Positions 5,774 to 12,839 of a stretch of 12,839 nt of DNA are shown one piece after another. Source of the stretch: Bacteroidaceae bacterium (lineage in GTDB: Bacteria; Bacteroidota; Bacteroidia; Bacteroidales; Bacteroidaceae). Where the stretch lies: assembly GCA_016284115.1 (NCBI GenBank), contig JAEEOD010000310.1, positions 1 to 12,839 on the forward strand, in the 5' to 3' direction. The notes under the pieces are model-generated. The model saw nothing but the letters and a program-made list of their open reading frames with translations, ran no database searches and was not told where the DNA came from. Numbering within the stretch: the stretch's first letter is position 1; every line of letters starts with the position of its first letter. Made by a program: the position numbers and the translations under genes.

Positions 5774-7231
5774 ATGAATTCGAAAGACCTTCAATCTAAA
5801 ATGAGTAATGTGCGATGGATTATCTGTATTATGTTATTCATCGCTACCACAGTTAACTACCTTGATCGCCAAGTGCTCTCGCTGACTTGGAAAGATTTCA
5901 TTGCACCTGAATTCCATTGGAGCGATTCTGACTATGGTAATGTAGCAGCAATCTTTTCAATCGTTTATGCCATAGCCAATATTTTCTCTGGTCGCATCAT
6001 TGACTGGCTAGGCACCAAACGAGGATACTTGTGGGCAATCGGTATTTGGTCTGCTGGTGCCTGTCTTCATGCGCTCTGTGGATGGGCAACCGAGCAAGTG
6101 GTAGGACTTGATGATGCTGCCGGTATGGTGAGTGCTGTAGGTGAAACAGCTTCGCTGATTGCGATGGTGAGCGTGTATTTCTTCATTGCTGCACGTATCA
6201 TATTAGCTTGTGGTGAAGCTGGTAATTTCCCTTCAGCTGTAAAGGTAACGGCTGAGTACTTCCCACAGAAAGATCGTGCATTTGCCACCTCTATCTTCAA
6301 CGCAGGTTCTACTGTAGGTGCCTTGATTGCTCCACTGAGCATTCCTTTACTGGCACGTTATTTCAAAAACATCGGCATAGGCAACGGTTGGGAAATGGCT
6401 TTCATAATTATCGGTGCGTTAGGCTTTATTTGGATGGCTTTCTGGGTGTTTATCTATGACAAACCAACAGACCACAAGGGTGTTAACGCTGCCGAGTTGG
6501 CTTACATACTGCAAGATGGAAGTAATGTACAGGAACAGCCAGAAGAAACTGACAGTAATTTGTCTAAATACACGGTGATGCAATGTTTGAAGCTGCGTCA
6601 GACTTGGGCAATTCTGATAGGTAAATTTGTAACGGATTGTGTGTGGTGGTTCTTCTTGTTTTGGACACCTGCCTATCTGTCTGATGTCTATGGACTATCC
6701 TCTGATAATCCGACAGCTCAGATGTTGATTTTCGTATTGTATGCTATAACAATGTTGTCGCTATATGGCGGTAAACTGCCTACCATCATTATCAACCATA
6801 CTGGTTGGAATGCTTATAAATCACGCATGAGAGCGATGTTGGTATTTGCCATATTCCCTTTGTTGGGCTTGTTTGCACAGCCTTTGGGCAACTACTCTTA
6901 TTGGTTCCCTATCATCTTGATAGGTTTGGTGGGAGCAGCACATCAGTCTTGGTCGGCTAACCTTTATTCTGTGGGTAGCGACCTCTTCCCACATCGGGCT
7001 ATTGCCACGATTACGAGTCTGAACAGTGCTGCTGGTGGTTTGAGCTCATTCCTCATCAACTACGGTTCTGGTAAATTGTTTGATTATGCCGATGCCACTC
7101 AAATGGTATTTTTGGGATTCCAAGGAAAGCCAGCAGGCTACTTCATCATCTTCTGCTATTGTTCTGTGGCATACTTGATAGGATGGATTTGCATGAAGGT
7201 ACTGGTACCAAGATACAAACCTGTAGCATAA
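5774..7231 (+). CDS. MFS transporter, ExuT-like (hexuronate / anion:cation symporter family)
   Basis: A 485-aa inner-membrane secondary transporter of the major facilitator superfamily, closest by motif to the ACS family that includes hexuronate permease ExuT; a proton-coupled sugar-acid symporter is likely, exact substrate unknown. Seen: NYLDRQVLS (28-36) in TM1; motif A variant GRIIDWLGTKRGY (73-85) between TM2 and TM3; GEAGNFPSAVKVTAEYFP (147-164); the WWFFLFWTPAYLSDVYGL stretch (291-308) and AAHQSWSANLYS (388-399), both typical of ExuT-like proteins. Residues about 102-133 form an insertion before TM4 that contains GLDDAAG. I start at ATG 5774 because upstream in-frame TTG 5744 lies inside the -7 box; ATG 5801 is a further possibility. 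A single-gene unit with its own promoter and a hairpin terminator. Confidence 0.88.
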   Translation: MNSKDLQSKMSNVRWIICIMLFIATTVNYLDRQVLSLTWKDFIAPEFHWSDSDYGNVAAIFSIVYAIANIFSGRIIDWLGTKRGYLWAIGIWSAGACLHALCGWATEQVVGLDDAAGMVSAVGETASLIAMVSVYFFIAARIILACGEAGNFPSAVKVTAEYFPQKDRAFATSIFNAGSTVGALIAPLSIPLLARYFKNIGIGNGWEMAFIIIGALGFIWMAFWVFIYDKPTDHKGVNAAELAYILQDGSNVQEQPEETDSNLSKYTVMQCLKLRQTWAILIGKFVTDCVWWFFLFWTPAYLSDVYGLSSDNPTAQMLIFVLYAITMLSLYGGKLPTIIINHTGWNAYKSRMRAMLVFAIFPLLGLFAQPLGNYSYWFPIILIGLVGAAHQSWSANLYSVGSDLFPHRAIATITSLNSAAGGLSSFLINYGSGKLFDYADATQMVFLGFQGKPAGYFIIFCYCSVAYLIGWICMKVLVPRYKPVA

Positions 7232-7246
7232 TGTTCTAAATCTGAT

Positions 7247-7282
7247 AAACTATAAAAGCTGCTGTAGCAGCTTTTATAGTTT
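7247..7282. terminator. Perfect 16-bp hairpin between convergent genes (bidirectional terminator)
   Basis: Arms 7247-7262 and 7267-7282 are perfectly complementary over 16 bp around a TGTA loop (GCTGC-TGTA-GCAGC core). Both arms are A/T-rich towards their outer ends, supplying T-runs in either direction. It sits between the transporter stop (7231) and the tamL stop (7284-7282), and its last base is in the tamL stop codon. Confidence 0.8.
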
Positions 7283-9600
7283 TAGAACGGATAGCCCACA
7301 GCAAAGTGGAAGGCAAAATCTCGGCTAAACTTTGGATGTAAGATCGGATATCGGTAGCGACCACTGGAATAAGCAGGATTGATGGCCTTCATACCACCAT
7401 CGAATCGCAAGATAAAAAAGCCTAAGTCGATGCGGAAACCAATACCATAGGCTACAGCTATTTGCTTATAAAACTCATTGAATCGGAACTGACCTCCCGG
7501 CTGACTATCATAGTTTCGCAGGGTCCACACATTGCCGGCATCAATGAAAGCAGCACCTGCTAATTTCCAGAACAAATTGGAGCGATATTCCAGACTGCCT
7601 TCCAGCTTCAGGTCACCCGTCTGATTCATGAAGTTGCCATCACCAGCAAAAGAACCTGGTCCAAGGCTACGAACAGACCACCCTCTAACGCTATTGGCAC
7701 CACCGGCAAAATAACGTTTCTCAAAAGGGATCATCTTGGCATTACCATAAGGTACAGCAATACCGAATGTCAAATGGTAGGCAATAGAGTTGCGATTATC
7801 AATAGCGATATTCTTGGCAAAATCGAAGTCGGCCTTGATGTATTGCGCAAACGGAATGTTCAGGATGGAATATTCACCGTCTTTGTTCTTACGCATATTT
7901 GTCAGTTTCGCCAATCCATAAAGCCAGTTACCTGCAGCCTCGATACTGGCACGCAAGGTATAAGAAGTACCGTTAAAGATATTTGACGCCATGTTTGCTC
8001 CACGATTATTATATATGAAGGTGTAGCCAGAGCGAACAATCAAGCGATCCTCATAGTTGTAGCGAACAATATAGTTGTCCTCCTGATTAATATATTTTTC
8101 ATAGAAATCAGGATGAATCCAAGGCATATACAGGTAGTTGACATCTAACAAATCAATACGATGGCGCAAGCGCTGCTGATTGAAGCCCCACTGGTAGCTC
8201 CAGCCTGTTGAGGCAATGATTCGCGTAAACTCTGGGCGCAGCTGATAGTTATACCGCATTTCGAAAAGTGTGTTGGCACGAATACGGTTGACGAAGCTAT
8301 GACTCAAGAATGGGAACAAGATACGAGGAAAGTTAATCGATGCTTCGGCACTTAATTCCGTATAGCTCTCATTGCGATAATCACCCTGTAAACCCGATAC
8401 TGCTTCGTAGGCACCCCTTAGTCGCAAGGTAAGTGTTTCGGAACCTCTGAATAAATTGCGGTTGCTAAGCGACACAGCTGCAGCAGCACCCAAGTCGCCA
8501 GCCGAGTTGGTACCTTCTATCTCGAACGACACAGAGCGCAATTTGTTTTTGGTAAGCTGGATATAGGCATCCACAAACGAAGAGTCATTGCGTAGCTGTT
8601 CATCAAAGCGAATATTGGTATATCGCATTACAGACAAACGGTTGAAATTCTGATAGGTTTGCTGTACATCATTGCCACTATACAACTGACCTTTTTGAAG
8701 GCGTTGGTTGCCTAACAATATTCGGGGACGAATAAAAGGCTTGCCACGATAGAATATTGGATATCCCTTGTAAAGCATAGAATCCTCCGGCAATACATTG
8801 TCTCCACTCTCCATTGCGTTATAATCGGTAAGGAAACTTACCTGATTTACATAATACTGAGGATGATTGGCCTGCACACTATCAGCATTTGCCCTGTAGG
8901 GTTCCAAGTGCATAGTGAGGTCCACAAGATAGGTGTTGCGGGTAGTATCAGCTGAATAGGTAATGTATTCCTTATTGAAACGATAATAGCCGTTCTGCTG
9001 AAGCAAGGTGGTGATGCGAGTACGCTCATTATCCAGTACATTGATATCCATATTCATGCCTTCACTGAGCAAAGTGGCAGTTGTGTCTTTACGCATATAG
9101 TTCCAAATAGTTGTATCAGGAATGTCATATTGGATGGAACGTACTTTGTATGCCCTACCCGTTTTGATATCATAGGAAAGCATGATTTTCTTGCCATTCA
9201 CCTTGGTGCCTGCATCTACAGTGGCACCCATATATCCTAGATTGCGTACAGCCTTTTCCACCTCTTGGCGCGAGCGTTCTGTCTCAAAAGAGTCGAAAAT
9301 AACAGGAGCATCACCTACCCTTCGCAAAGCCCGATTTATCCATTTAGTAGTATCGCGCCCAGACATATTATAGATATAGAGCTGTGTCTTAATAAGATTA
9401 AACCACTTTGTGTTAGGCTGTTGACGGATAAACATATTGAGGTCGCTTGGCTTCACGTCTTTATTGTCGCTGTGAATTACAACCTCATCGAGCAAGTAAG
9501 CGCCCTCAGGCACATACTTGGTGGAAGAACAACCTGCTACAAAGAGCAAGGTTATAACCCACAACCAAAAAAAAGTTATATGTTTTATCCGTTTATTCAT
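7282..9600 (-). CDS. tamL: Omp85-family outer-membrane lipoprotein, TamL-like (BamA/TamA family)
   Basis: A 772-aa outer-membrane assembly protein. A lipoprotein signal peptide precedes lipobox VAGC (Cys24), then SSTKYVPEG, the start usual for the Bacteroidota TamL group, in which the TamA homologue is lipidated. Residues about 30-330 contain POTRA-like segments (for example the ERSRQEVEKAVRNLGYMGATVD region); the rest is a beta-barrel rich in aromatic alternating strands. The Omp85 signature GGANSVRGW lies at 633-641, and the protein ends in a C-terminal Phe (AVGYPF), a barrel targeting signal. By homology it works with TamB to move lipids or proteins to the outer membrane, but no tamB is in the window. 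The neighbour upstream is a divergent methyltransferase gene. The start at 9600 fits the signal peptide; I saw only a poor promoter match upstream. Confidence 0.88.
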   Translation of the reverse strand: MNKRIKHITFFWLWVITLLFVAGCSSTKYVPEGAYLLDEVVIHSDNKDVKPSDLNMFIRQQPNTKWFNLIKTQLYIYNMSGRDTTKWINRALRRVGDAPVIFDSFETERSRQEVEKAVRNLGYMGATVDAGTKVNGKKIMLSYDIKTGRAYKVRSIQYDIPDTTIWNYMRKDTTATLLSEGMNMDINVLDNERTRITTLLQQNGYYRFNKEYITYSADTTRNTYLVDLTMHLEPYRANADSVQANHPQYYVNQVSFLTDYNAMESGDNVLPEDSMLYKGYPIFYRGKPFIRPRILLGNQRLQKGQLYSGNDVQQTYQNFNRLSVMRYTNIRFDEQLRNDSSFVDAYIQLTKNKLRSVSFEIEGTNSAGDLGAAAAVSLSNRNLFRGSETLTLRLRGAYEAVSGLQGDYRNESYTELSAEASINFPRILFPFLSHSFVNRIRANTLFEMRYNYQLRPEFTRIIASTGWSYQWGFNQQRLRHRIDLLDVNYLYMPWIHPDFYEKYINQEDNYIVRYNYEDRLIVRSGYTFIYNNRGANMASNIFNGTSYTLRASIEAAGNWLYGLAKLTNMRKNKDGEYSILNIPFAQYIKADFDFAKNIAIDNRNSIAYHLTFGIAVPYGNAKMIPFEKRYFAGGANSVRGWSVRSLGPGSFAGDGNFMNQTGDLKLEGSLEYRSNLFWKLAGAAFIDAGNVWTLRNYDSQPGGQFRFNEFYKQIAVAYGIGFRIDLGFFILRFDGGMKAINPAYSSGRYRYPILHPKFSRDFAFHFAVGYPF

Positions 9601-9676
9601 ATATTGCTCAGACTAGAGAGCCCTTGTCAAGCATTTTTTCGGTTGTAAATTTAGCGGTTTTTTCTTAGAAAAGCAG

Positions 9677-9684
9677 TATATTTG
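9677..9684 (+). promoter_or_regulatory. -7 box (TATATTTG) for the RNA methyltransferase gene
   Basis: TATATTTG matches TAnnTTTG and is 18 nt before the ATG at 9703. An in-frame TTG at 9682 lies inside this box, so it is unlikely to be the start codon. No -33 TTTG at 19-21 nt. Confidence 0.55.
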
Positions 9685-9702
9685 CATAGAAAAAAGCAAC
9701 GT

Positions 9703-10458
9703 ATGGCAATATCGAAGAACAAAATCAAGTTTATCCGTTCGTTGGAGCAGAAGAAAGTACGGAGAGAAGAACGTGTTTTCATTGCAGAAGGACCCAAACT
9801 GACAGGCGATATATTGGGGCATTTCCATTGTCGATATCTGGCGGCTACTGCCGATTGGATAGCAGCTCACCCAACACTGCAAGTTGATGAAATAGAAACT
9901 GCCACAACAGGCGAGATAGCTCGTGCTAGTTTGCTGAAAACGCCCCAAAATGTGATTGCTATCTTTGACCAACGAGAGGAACAAACTGATCTTTCCGTGA
10001 TAGAGAAGGAGCTTTGTCTGGCTCTTGATGATGTGCAAGACCCTGGTAACCTAGGTACCATCATCCGTATAGCTGATTGGTTTGGCATTGAAAATATATT
10101 TTGTTCACAAGGCACTGTGGATGTGTATAGTCCCAAGGTCGTGCAGGCCACAATGGGTGCTTTATCTCGTGTTCACATGCACTATGTTTCACTATCTGAG
10201 CTAATTGGTAGGCTGGATGATAGTGTGCCCGTATATGGCACATTGCTTGATGGCACCAACATCTATATGCAAACGCTGAGCCCTACCGGCTTAATAGTAA
10301 TGGGCAACGAAGGCAACGGAATTACAGCAGAAGTACGAAAGTTGATTAACAGAAAATTATATATTCCCAATTATCCAGAAGGGCGAGATACATCAGAATC
10401 GCTGAATGTAGCGGTAGCTACAGCCATTACTTGTGCGGAATTTAGAAGAAGAAAATAA
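9703..10458 (+). CDS. SpoU/TrmH-family RNA 2'-O-methyltransferase
   Basis: A 251-aa cytoplasmic SPOUT methyltransferase that uses S-adenosylmethionine to methylate a ribose 2'-OH, probably in rRNA; the exact nucleotide is not readable. The N-terminal substrate-binding part (1-90) begins SKNKIKFIRSLEQKKVRRE and contains EGPKL (29-33). The catalytic domain carries the three SpoU motifs: DPGNLGTIIRIADWFGI (113-129, Asn116), VMGNEGNGI (199-207) and SLNVAVATAI (233-242), the last two forming the trefoil knot. ATG 9703 is chosen because the longer in-frame reading from 9682 starts inside the -7 box. It is divergent from tamL and convergent with the DUF4296 gene, whose stop is only 6 nt away, so it stands as a single-gene unit. 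Confidence 0.9.
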   Translation: MAISKNKIKFIRSLEQKKVRREERVFIAEGPKLTGDILGHFHCRYLAATADWIAAHPTLQVDEIETATTGEIARASLLKTPQNVIAIFDQREEQTDLSVIEKELCLALDDVQDPGNLGTIIRIADWFGIENIFCSQGTVDVYSPKVVQATMGALSRVHMHYVSLSELIGRLDDSVPVYGTLLDGTNIYMQTLSPTGLIVMGNEGNGITAEVRKLINRKLYIPNYPEGRDTSESLNVAVATAITCAEFRRRK

Positions 10459-10464
10459 ATCGGG

Positions 10465-11250
10465 TTATCTTTCCTTAGCGTGCATGCGTATCAGCGAAAC
10501 ATCCTCAACTAACAGCATACGTTTTTCAGATTGCTCTGGGAGATAAATGAAGCCATATACCTCACGTATTTTTCCATTTTCTTTGCTGTGCAACGTCAAA
10601 GTATGTTTGCCATCATCAAAGATGTAATGCATCTGATTGATGATGCTGTCATTGCGATAACGAATTGAAAGTGCCATCACAGCCACCTCATCAGAATTAA
10701 TCTGCTTGTCTTTCTCATCAAAATAACGAAAGCGAGCATTAAAATGCAGAGTGTCACCCTCTTCATAGTTGGCATCGTTCTCATAATCGAATGTCAACAA
10801 GTTATCATAAGGATGATTAGTAAGACTGAACATTTTCATACCCGACCAAATGTTCACACTATCACCACTTTGCGTAACACTACTACCCTGTCCACTGATA
10901 GATATAGAACGTTCCAATACCCTTTTCTCATCCTCTATGCGCTTGATAACTTTCTGGTATACCTTGTCAAATGCTTCTGGATGACGAGAATACCACGATA
11001 AGGTGGAATCGAATTGTTCTTCAGTAGTATGATGCTTTTTAAAAACATTCAAATAATAAAGCGTAGCCTTGTACTTATCAGAAGGCGACACAACTTCACC
11101 CAATGCCTTAGCTGCATGATAGTCATACAGCACTTCCTCCATCTTACTGTCGCTCAATATACTATTAGGCCTTTCAGGACCACAAGCCACAATACACGCT
11201 ATAAAAAATAGTATGTTAAGGCACATCGGTATGGTACGCATGAATTTCAT
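10465..11250 (-). CDS. DUF4296 lipoprotein
   Basis: A 261-aa predicted lipoprotein of the DUF4296 family, function unknown. The signal peptide ends in IVACG with Cys23 as the lipidation site, followed by the DUF4296 start: PNSILSDSKMEEVLYDYHAAKAL (28-50). A helical middle (60-115) contains EEQFDSTLSWYSRHPEAFDKVY, and the C-terminal half (130-260) is a beta-rich stretch without recognised motifs. Its ATG overlaps the lspA stop by 4 nt (ATGA), so it is the last gene of the ileS/lspA operon and is probably translationally coupled to the enzyme that would mature its own signal peptide. A second in-frame ATG (Met4) could also start it. It ends 6 nt from the convergent methyltransferase stop, with no visible terminator between. 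Confidence 0.87.
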   Translation of the reverse strand: MKFMRTIPMCLNILFFIACIVACGPERPNSILSDSKMEEVLYDYHAAKALGEVVSPSDKYKATLYYLNVFKKHHTTEEQFDSTLSWYSRHPEAFDKVYQKVIKRIEDEKRVLERSISISGQGSSVTQSGDSVNIWSGMKMFSLTNHPYDNLLTFDYENDANYEEGDTLHFNARFRYFDEKDKQINSDEVAVMALSIRYRNDSIINQMHYIFDDGKHTLTLHSKENGKIREVYGFIYLPEQSEKRMLLVEDVSLIRMHAKER

Positions 11251-11885
11251 GACTTCTTGGATTTCAGTACATCAAAGGCATGGTTCACATATCTTCCATA
11301 GAAGATGAGCAACGCCACGATACCTACTGAGATACATGCGTCAGCGAAATTAAAGATAGGACTGAAAAACACGAAATGTTGCCCACCTACAAAAGGCATC
11401 CAGGTGGGCCATTCGGTTTCTATAAGAGGGAAGTAAAACATATCTACCACCTTGCCATAAAGCAGCGGTGCATAGCCGCCATCTTGAGACGCATAGGTAG
11501 CTATTTGTGAAAAAGTACTCTCAGTAAACATCACACCATAGAGTATGCTATCAAATATATTTCCGAGTGCACCCGTGAGAATGAGGCTCACACACACAAG
11601 GAAACCTGTCTTTAAGTGAGCTTTCACAAACTTATACAGACACCACATTATAACAGCCACAGCTATGATGCGAAACGAAGTGAGAAACAGTTTGCCAAAG
11701 ATTTGCATACCGAACGCCATACCGTTGTTTTCGGTAAAGAAGATGTAGAACCAGTCTGTCACACGTATGCTTTCATGCAGATACATGTGGGTCTTAATAT
11801 AGATCTTGATACACTGGTCTATTAGCAATAATAGCAATATCAATATAACTGATATACTGCCCTTTTTAATAGTTTTTCTCATCAT
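11247..11885 (-). CDS. lspA: Lipoprotein signal peptidase (signal peptidase II)
   Basis: A 212-aa inner-membrane aspartyl protease that removes signal peptides from prolipoproteins after lipidation of the lipobox Cys. Four hydrophobic segments are visible (about 11-31, 66-88, 93-110, 184-200). Catalytic motifs: TENNGMAFG (51-59), GALGNIFDS (105-113; Asp112) and FNFADA (178-183; Asp182), with both catalytic aspartates present. It is longer than the roughly 165-aa E. coli enzyme, mostly through the loop 120-172 between the last two motifs, which includes VVDMFYFP; such extended loops are usual in Bacteroidota. Two adjacent ATGs (11885, 11882) can start it. It follows the DksA-like gene by 27 nt and overlaps the DUF4296 gene by 4 nt. 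Confidence 0.96.
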   Translation of the reverse strand: MMRKTIKKGSISVILILLLLLIDQCIKIYIKTHMYLHESIRVTDWFYIFFTENNGMAFGMQIFGKLFLTSFRIIAVAVIMWCLYKFVKAHLKTGFLVCVSLILTGALGNIFDSILYGVMFTESTFSQIATYASQDGGYAPLLYGKVVDMFYFPLIETEWPTWMPFVGGQHFVFFSPIFNFADACISVGIVALLIFYGRYVNHAFDVLKSKKS

Positions 11886-11912
11886 CTACTTTAAGCGTTC
11901 AAAACGTCTTGT

Positions 11913-12287
11913 TTATCTGTTTCTTTTCGCTTCAATGCTCAATGTAGCATGAGGTACTGCACGCAGACGTTCAGCAGGAATCAGTTTGCCAGTCTCACGG
12001 CAAATGCCATAAGTTTTGTTCTGGATGCGTACCAATGCAGCCTGCAGACTCTGAATAAATTTCTGCTGGCGCTGTGCCAAGCGAATCGTTTCGTCTTTGG
12101 TCAGTGCATAGGCATCATCCTCTATCACCTTATAAGTAGGTGACGTATCTTCAATACCATTGCTATCAGACCCATTTAAGCTGGCCATCATCTGGTTGTA
12201 ATCCCTTTGAGCCACTTCTAACTTCTCCAGAATAATCTGCTTAAACTCCTCTAATTCGGCGTCGGAGTATCTTGTTTTCTCTGCCAT
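11913..12287 (-). CDS. TraR/DksA-family regulator with degraded zinc finger
   Basis: A 124-aa protein of the TraR/DksA family, whose best-known members bind in the RNA polymerase secondary channel and modulate initiation. Residues 8-92 form a long coiled-coil hairpin, broken around NGIEDTSPTYKVIEDDAYAL (43-62). The C-terminal zinc-finger region is recognisable (YGICRETGKLIPAERLRAVPHATLSIEA, 93-120), but of the four Cys ligands only Cys96 remains; the others fall on Thr99, Ser117 and Ala120. The E. coli tip motif DxxDxA is not evident either. This looks like a zinc-free variant common in this phylum, so function by analogy to DksA is uncertain. It lies 39 nt after ileS and 27 nt before lspA, all minus strand, so it is in the same operon. 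Confidence 0.88.
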   Translation of the reverse strand: MAEKTRYSDAELEEFKQIILEKLEVAQRDYNQMMASLNGSDSNGIEDTSPTYKVIEDDAYALTKDETIRLAQRQQKFIQSLQAALVRIQNKTYGICRETGKLIPAERLRAVPHATLSIEAKRNR

Positions 12288-12326
12288 ATCACAACACTTT
12301 TTAGATTAAGGTAATTATTTTCTTAT

Positions 12327-12839
12327 TTAAACTTTTTCAATCTTCACCTCCAGTTCATACTCGTCCATATCAAGTTTTACAGCATCTTCCACTTTATCGG
12401 CCAGTACAAGGCTAGCGCCCAACACCTGGTTGCAAATATAATCCTTAAATGCCATAACAGCATTGTCTGTTTGCTCGTTCTTAGATAAAGTGATATTAAT
12501 CTTGTCAGTAATTTCCAAACCGCTTTGTTTACGAAGGTTCTGTATGCGGTTCACCAATTCACGTGCAATACCTTCTTGACGCAATTCTTCAGTAATGGTT
12601 ACCTCGAGAGCTACAGTAAGTTTGCCTTCGTTTGCCACCAGCCATCCTGGGATATCTTCGCTGAAAATTTCCACATCAGCAGCATCAACGACAGCATCAA
12701 CACCATCCAGCACGAAGGTAAACTTACCTTCTTGCTCCATACGGTTGATGTCTTCCTGACTCATTGCTGTTACAGCAGCAGCTACTGCCTTCATCTGTTT
12801 GCCAAACTTAGGACCTAACTTCTTAAAATCACACGTCAC
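12327..12839 (-). CDS. ileS: Isoleucyl-tRNA synthetase, C-terminal part (runs off right edge)
   Basis: The last 170 residues of isoleucyl-tRNA synthetase, which charges tRNA-Ile with isoleucine in the cytoplasm. The catalytic domain and HIGH/KMSKS motifs lie beyond the right edge; what remains is the region after the anticodon-binding helices: FKKLGPKFGKQMKAV, then the C-terminal beta/alpha domain with VALEVTITEELRQEGIARELVNRIQNLRK and ITDKINITLS, typical of the large eukaryote-like Bacteroidota IleS. The reading frame is open to the window edge, so the GTG at 12839 is an internal Val codon, not a start. It heads the downstream DksA-like, lspA and DUF4296 genes, an arrangement familiar in Bacteroidota. 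Confidence 0.93.
   Translation of the reverse strand: MTCDFKKLGPKFGKQMKAVAAAVTAMSQEDINRMEQEGKFTFVLDGVDAVVDAADVEIFSEDIPGWLVANEGKLTVALEVTITEELRQEGIARELVNRIQNLRKQSGLEITDKINITLSKNEQTDNAVMAFKDYICNQVLGASLVLADKVEDAVKLDMDEYELEVKIEKV

Noticed and set aside
9645..9653. TAAATTTA on the minus strand as a tamL -7 box
   Set aside because: The last consensus position is wrong (A instead of G) and no -33 box accompanies it.
9682..9702. Seven-codon N-terminal extension of the methyltransferase from TTG
   Set aside because: The TTG is part of the -7 box TATATTTG, so it would not be transcribed; ATG 9703 matches the family N-terminus.

Overview
The window reads as chromosomal DNA of a Bacteroidota bacterium, most likely of the order Bacteroidales and Prevotella-like. 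Three things point there. Several genes are preceded by a TAnnTTTG -7 box rather than a sigma70 -10 box. Most starts lack a Shine-Dalgarno sequence. The gene content is typical of the group: an ileS / DksA-like / lspA / DUF4296 block, a lipoprotein Omp85 protein of the TamL type, DUF4298, a SIMPL protein and an EFR1-type flavodoxin-ferredoxin. No rRNA, tRNA, CRISPR array, insertion sequence or phage gene was seen.

Layout. (1) 1-1293, minus strand: the N-terminal part of a type B carboxylesterase lipoprotein running off the left edge, then a hairpin terminator, then a short-chain dehydrogenase. (2) 1400-5480, plus strand: a DUF4298 protein; a kinase of the AmgK/aminoglycoside-phosphotransferase type fused to a RapZ C-terminal domain; a MurU-like sugar-1-phosphate nucleotidyltransferase overlapping it by 4 nt; a SIMPL protein; and an EFR1 ferredoxin starting 2 nt later. 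This run ends at a strong hairpin terminator. (3) 5480-5773: an intergenic region with two divergent promoters, one driving the transporter on the right and one apparently driving a roughly 170-nt leftward non-coding transcript. (4) 5774-7231, plus strand: an ExuT-like MFS transporter, separated by a long perfect hairpin from (5) the convergent minus-strand TamL-like outer-membrane protein (7282-9600). (6) 9703-10458, plus strand: a SpoU/TrmH-family RNA 2'-O-methyltransferase. (7) 10465-12839, minus strand: the ileS 3' end, a DksA/TraR-like protein with a degraded zinc finger, lspA and a DUF4296 lipoprotein, packed as an operon.

How the genes work together. The kinase and nucleotidyltransferase look like the two steps of a peptidoglycan-recycling bypass (amino sugar to sugar-1-phosphate to UDP-sugar). 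The added RapZ C-terminal domain is an amino-sugar-phosphate sensor in enterobacteria, so the fusion suggests a kinase with built-in metabolite sensing; that regulatory role is inference. The lspA operon joins signal peptidase II to a predicted lipoprotein. tamL and the esterase also encode predicted lipoproteins. The least expected non-coding item is the candidate small RNA upstream of the transporter.
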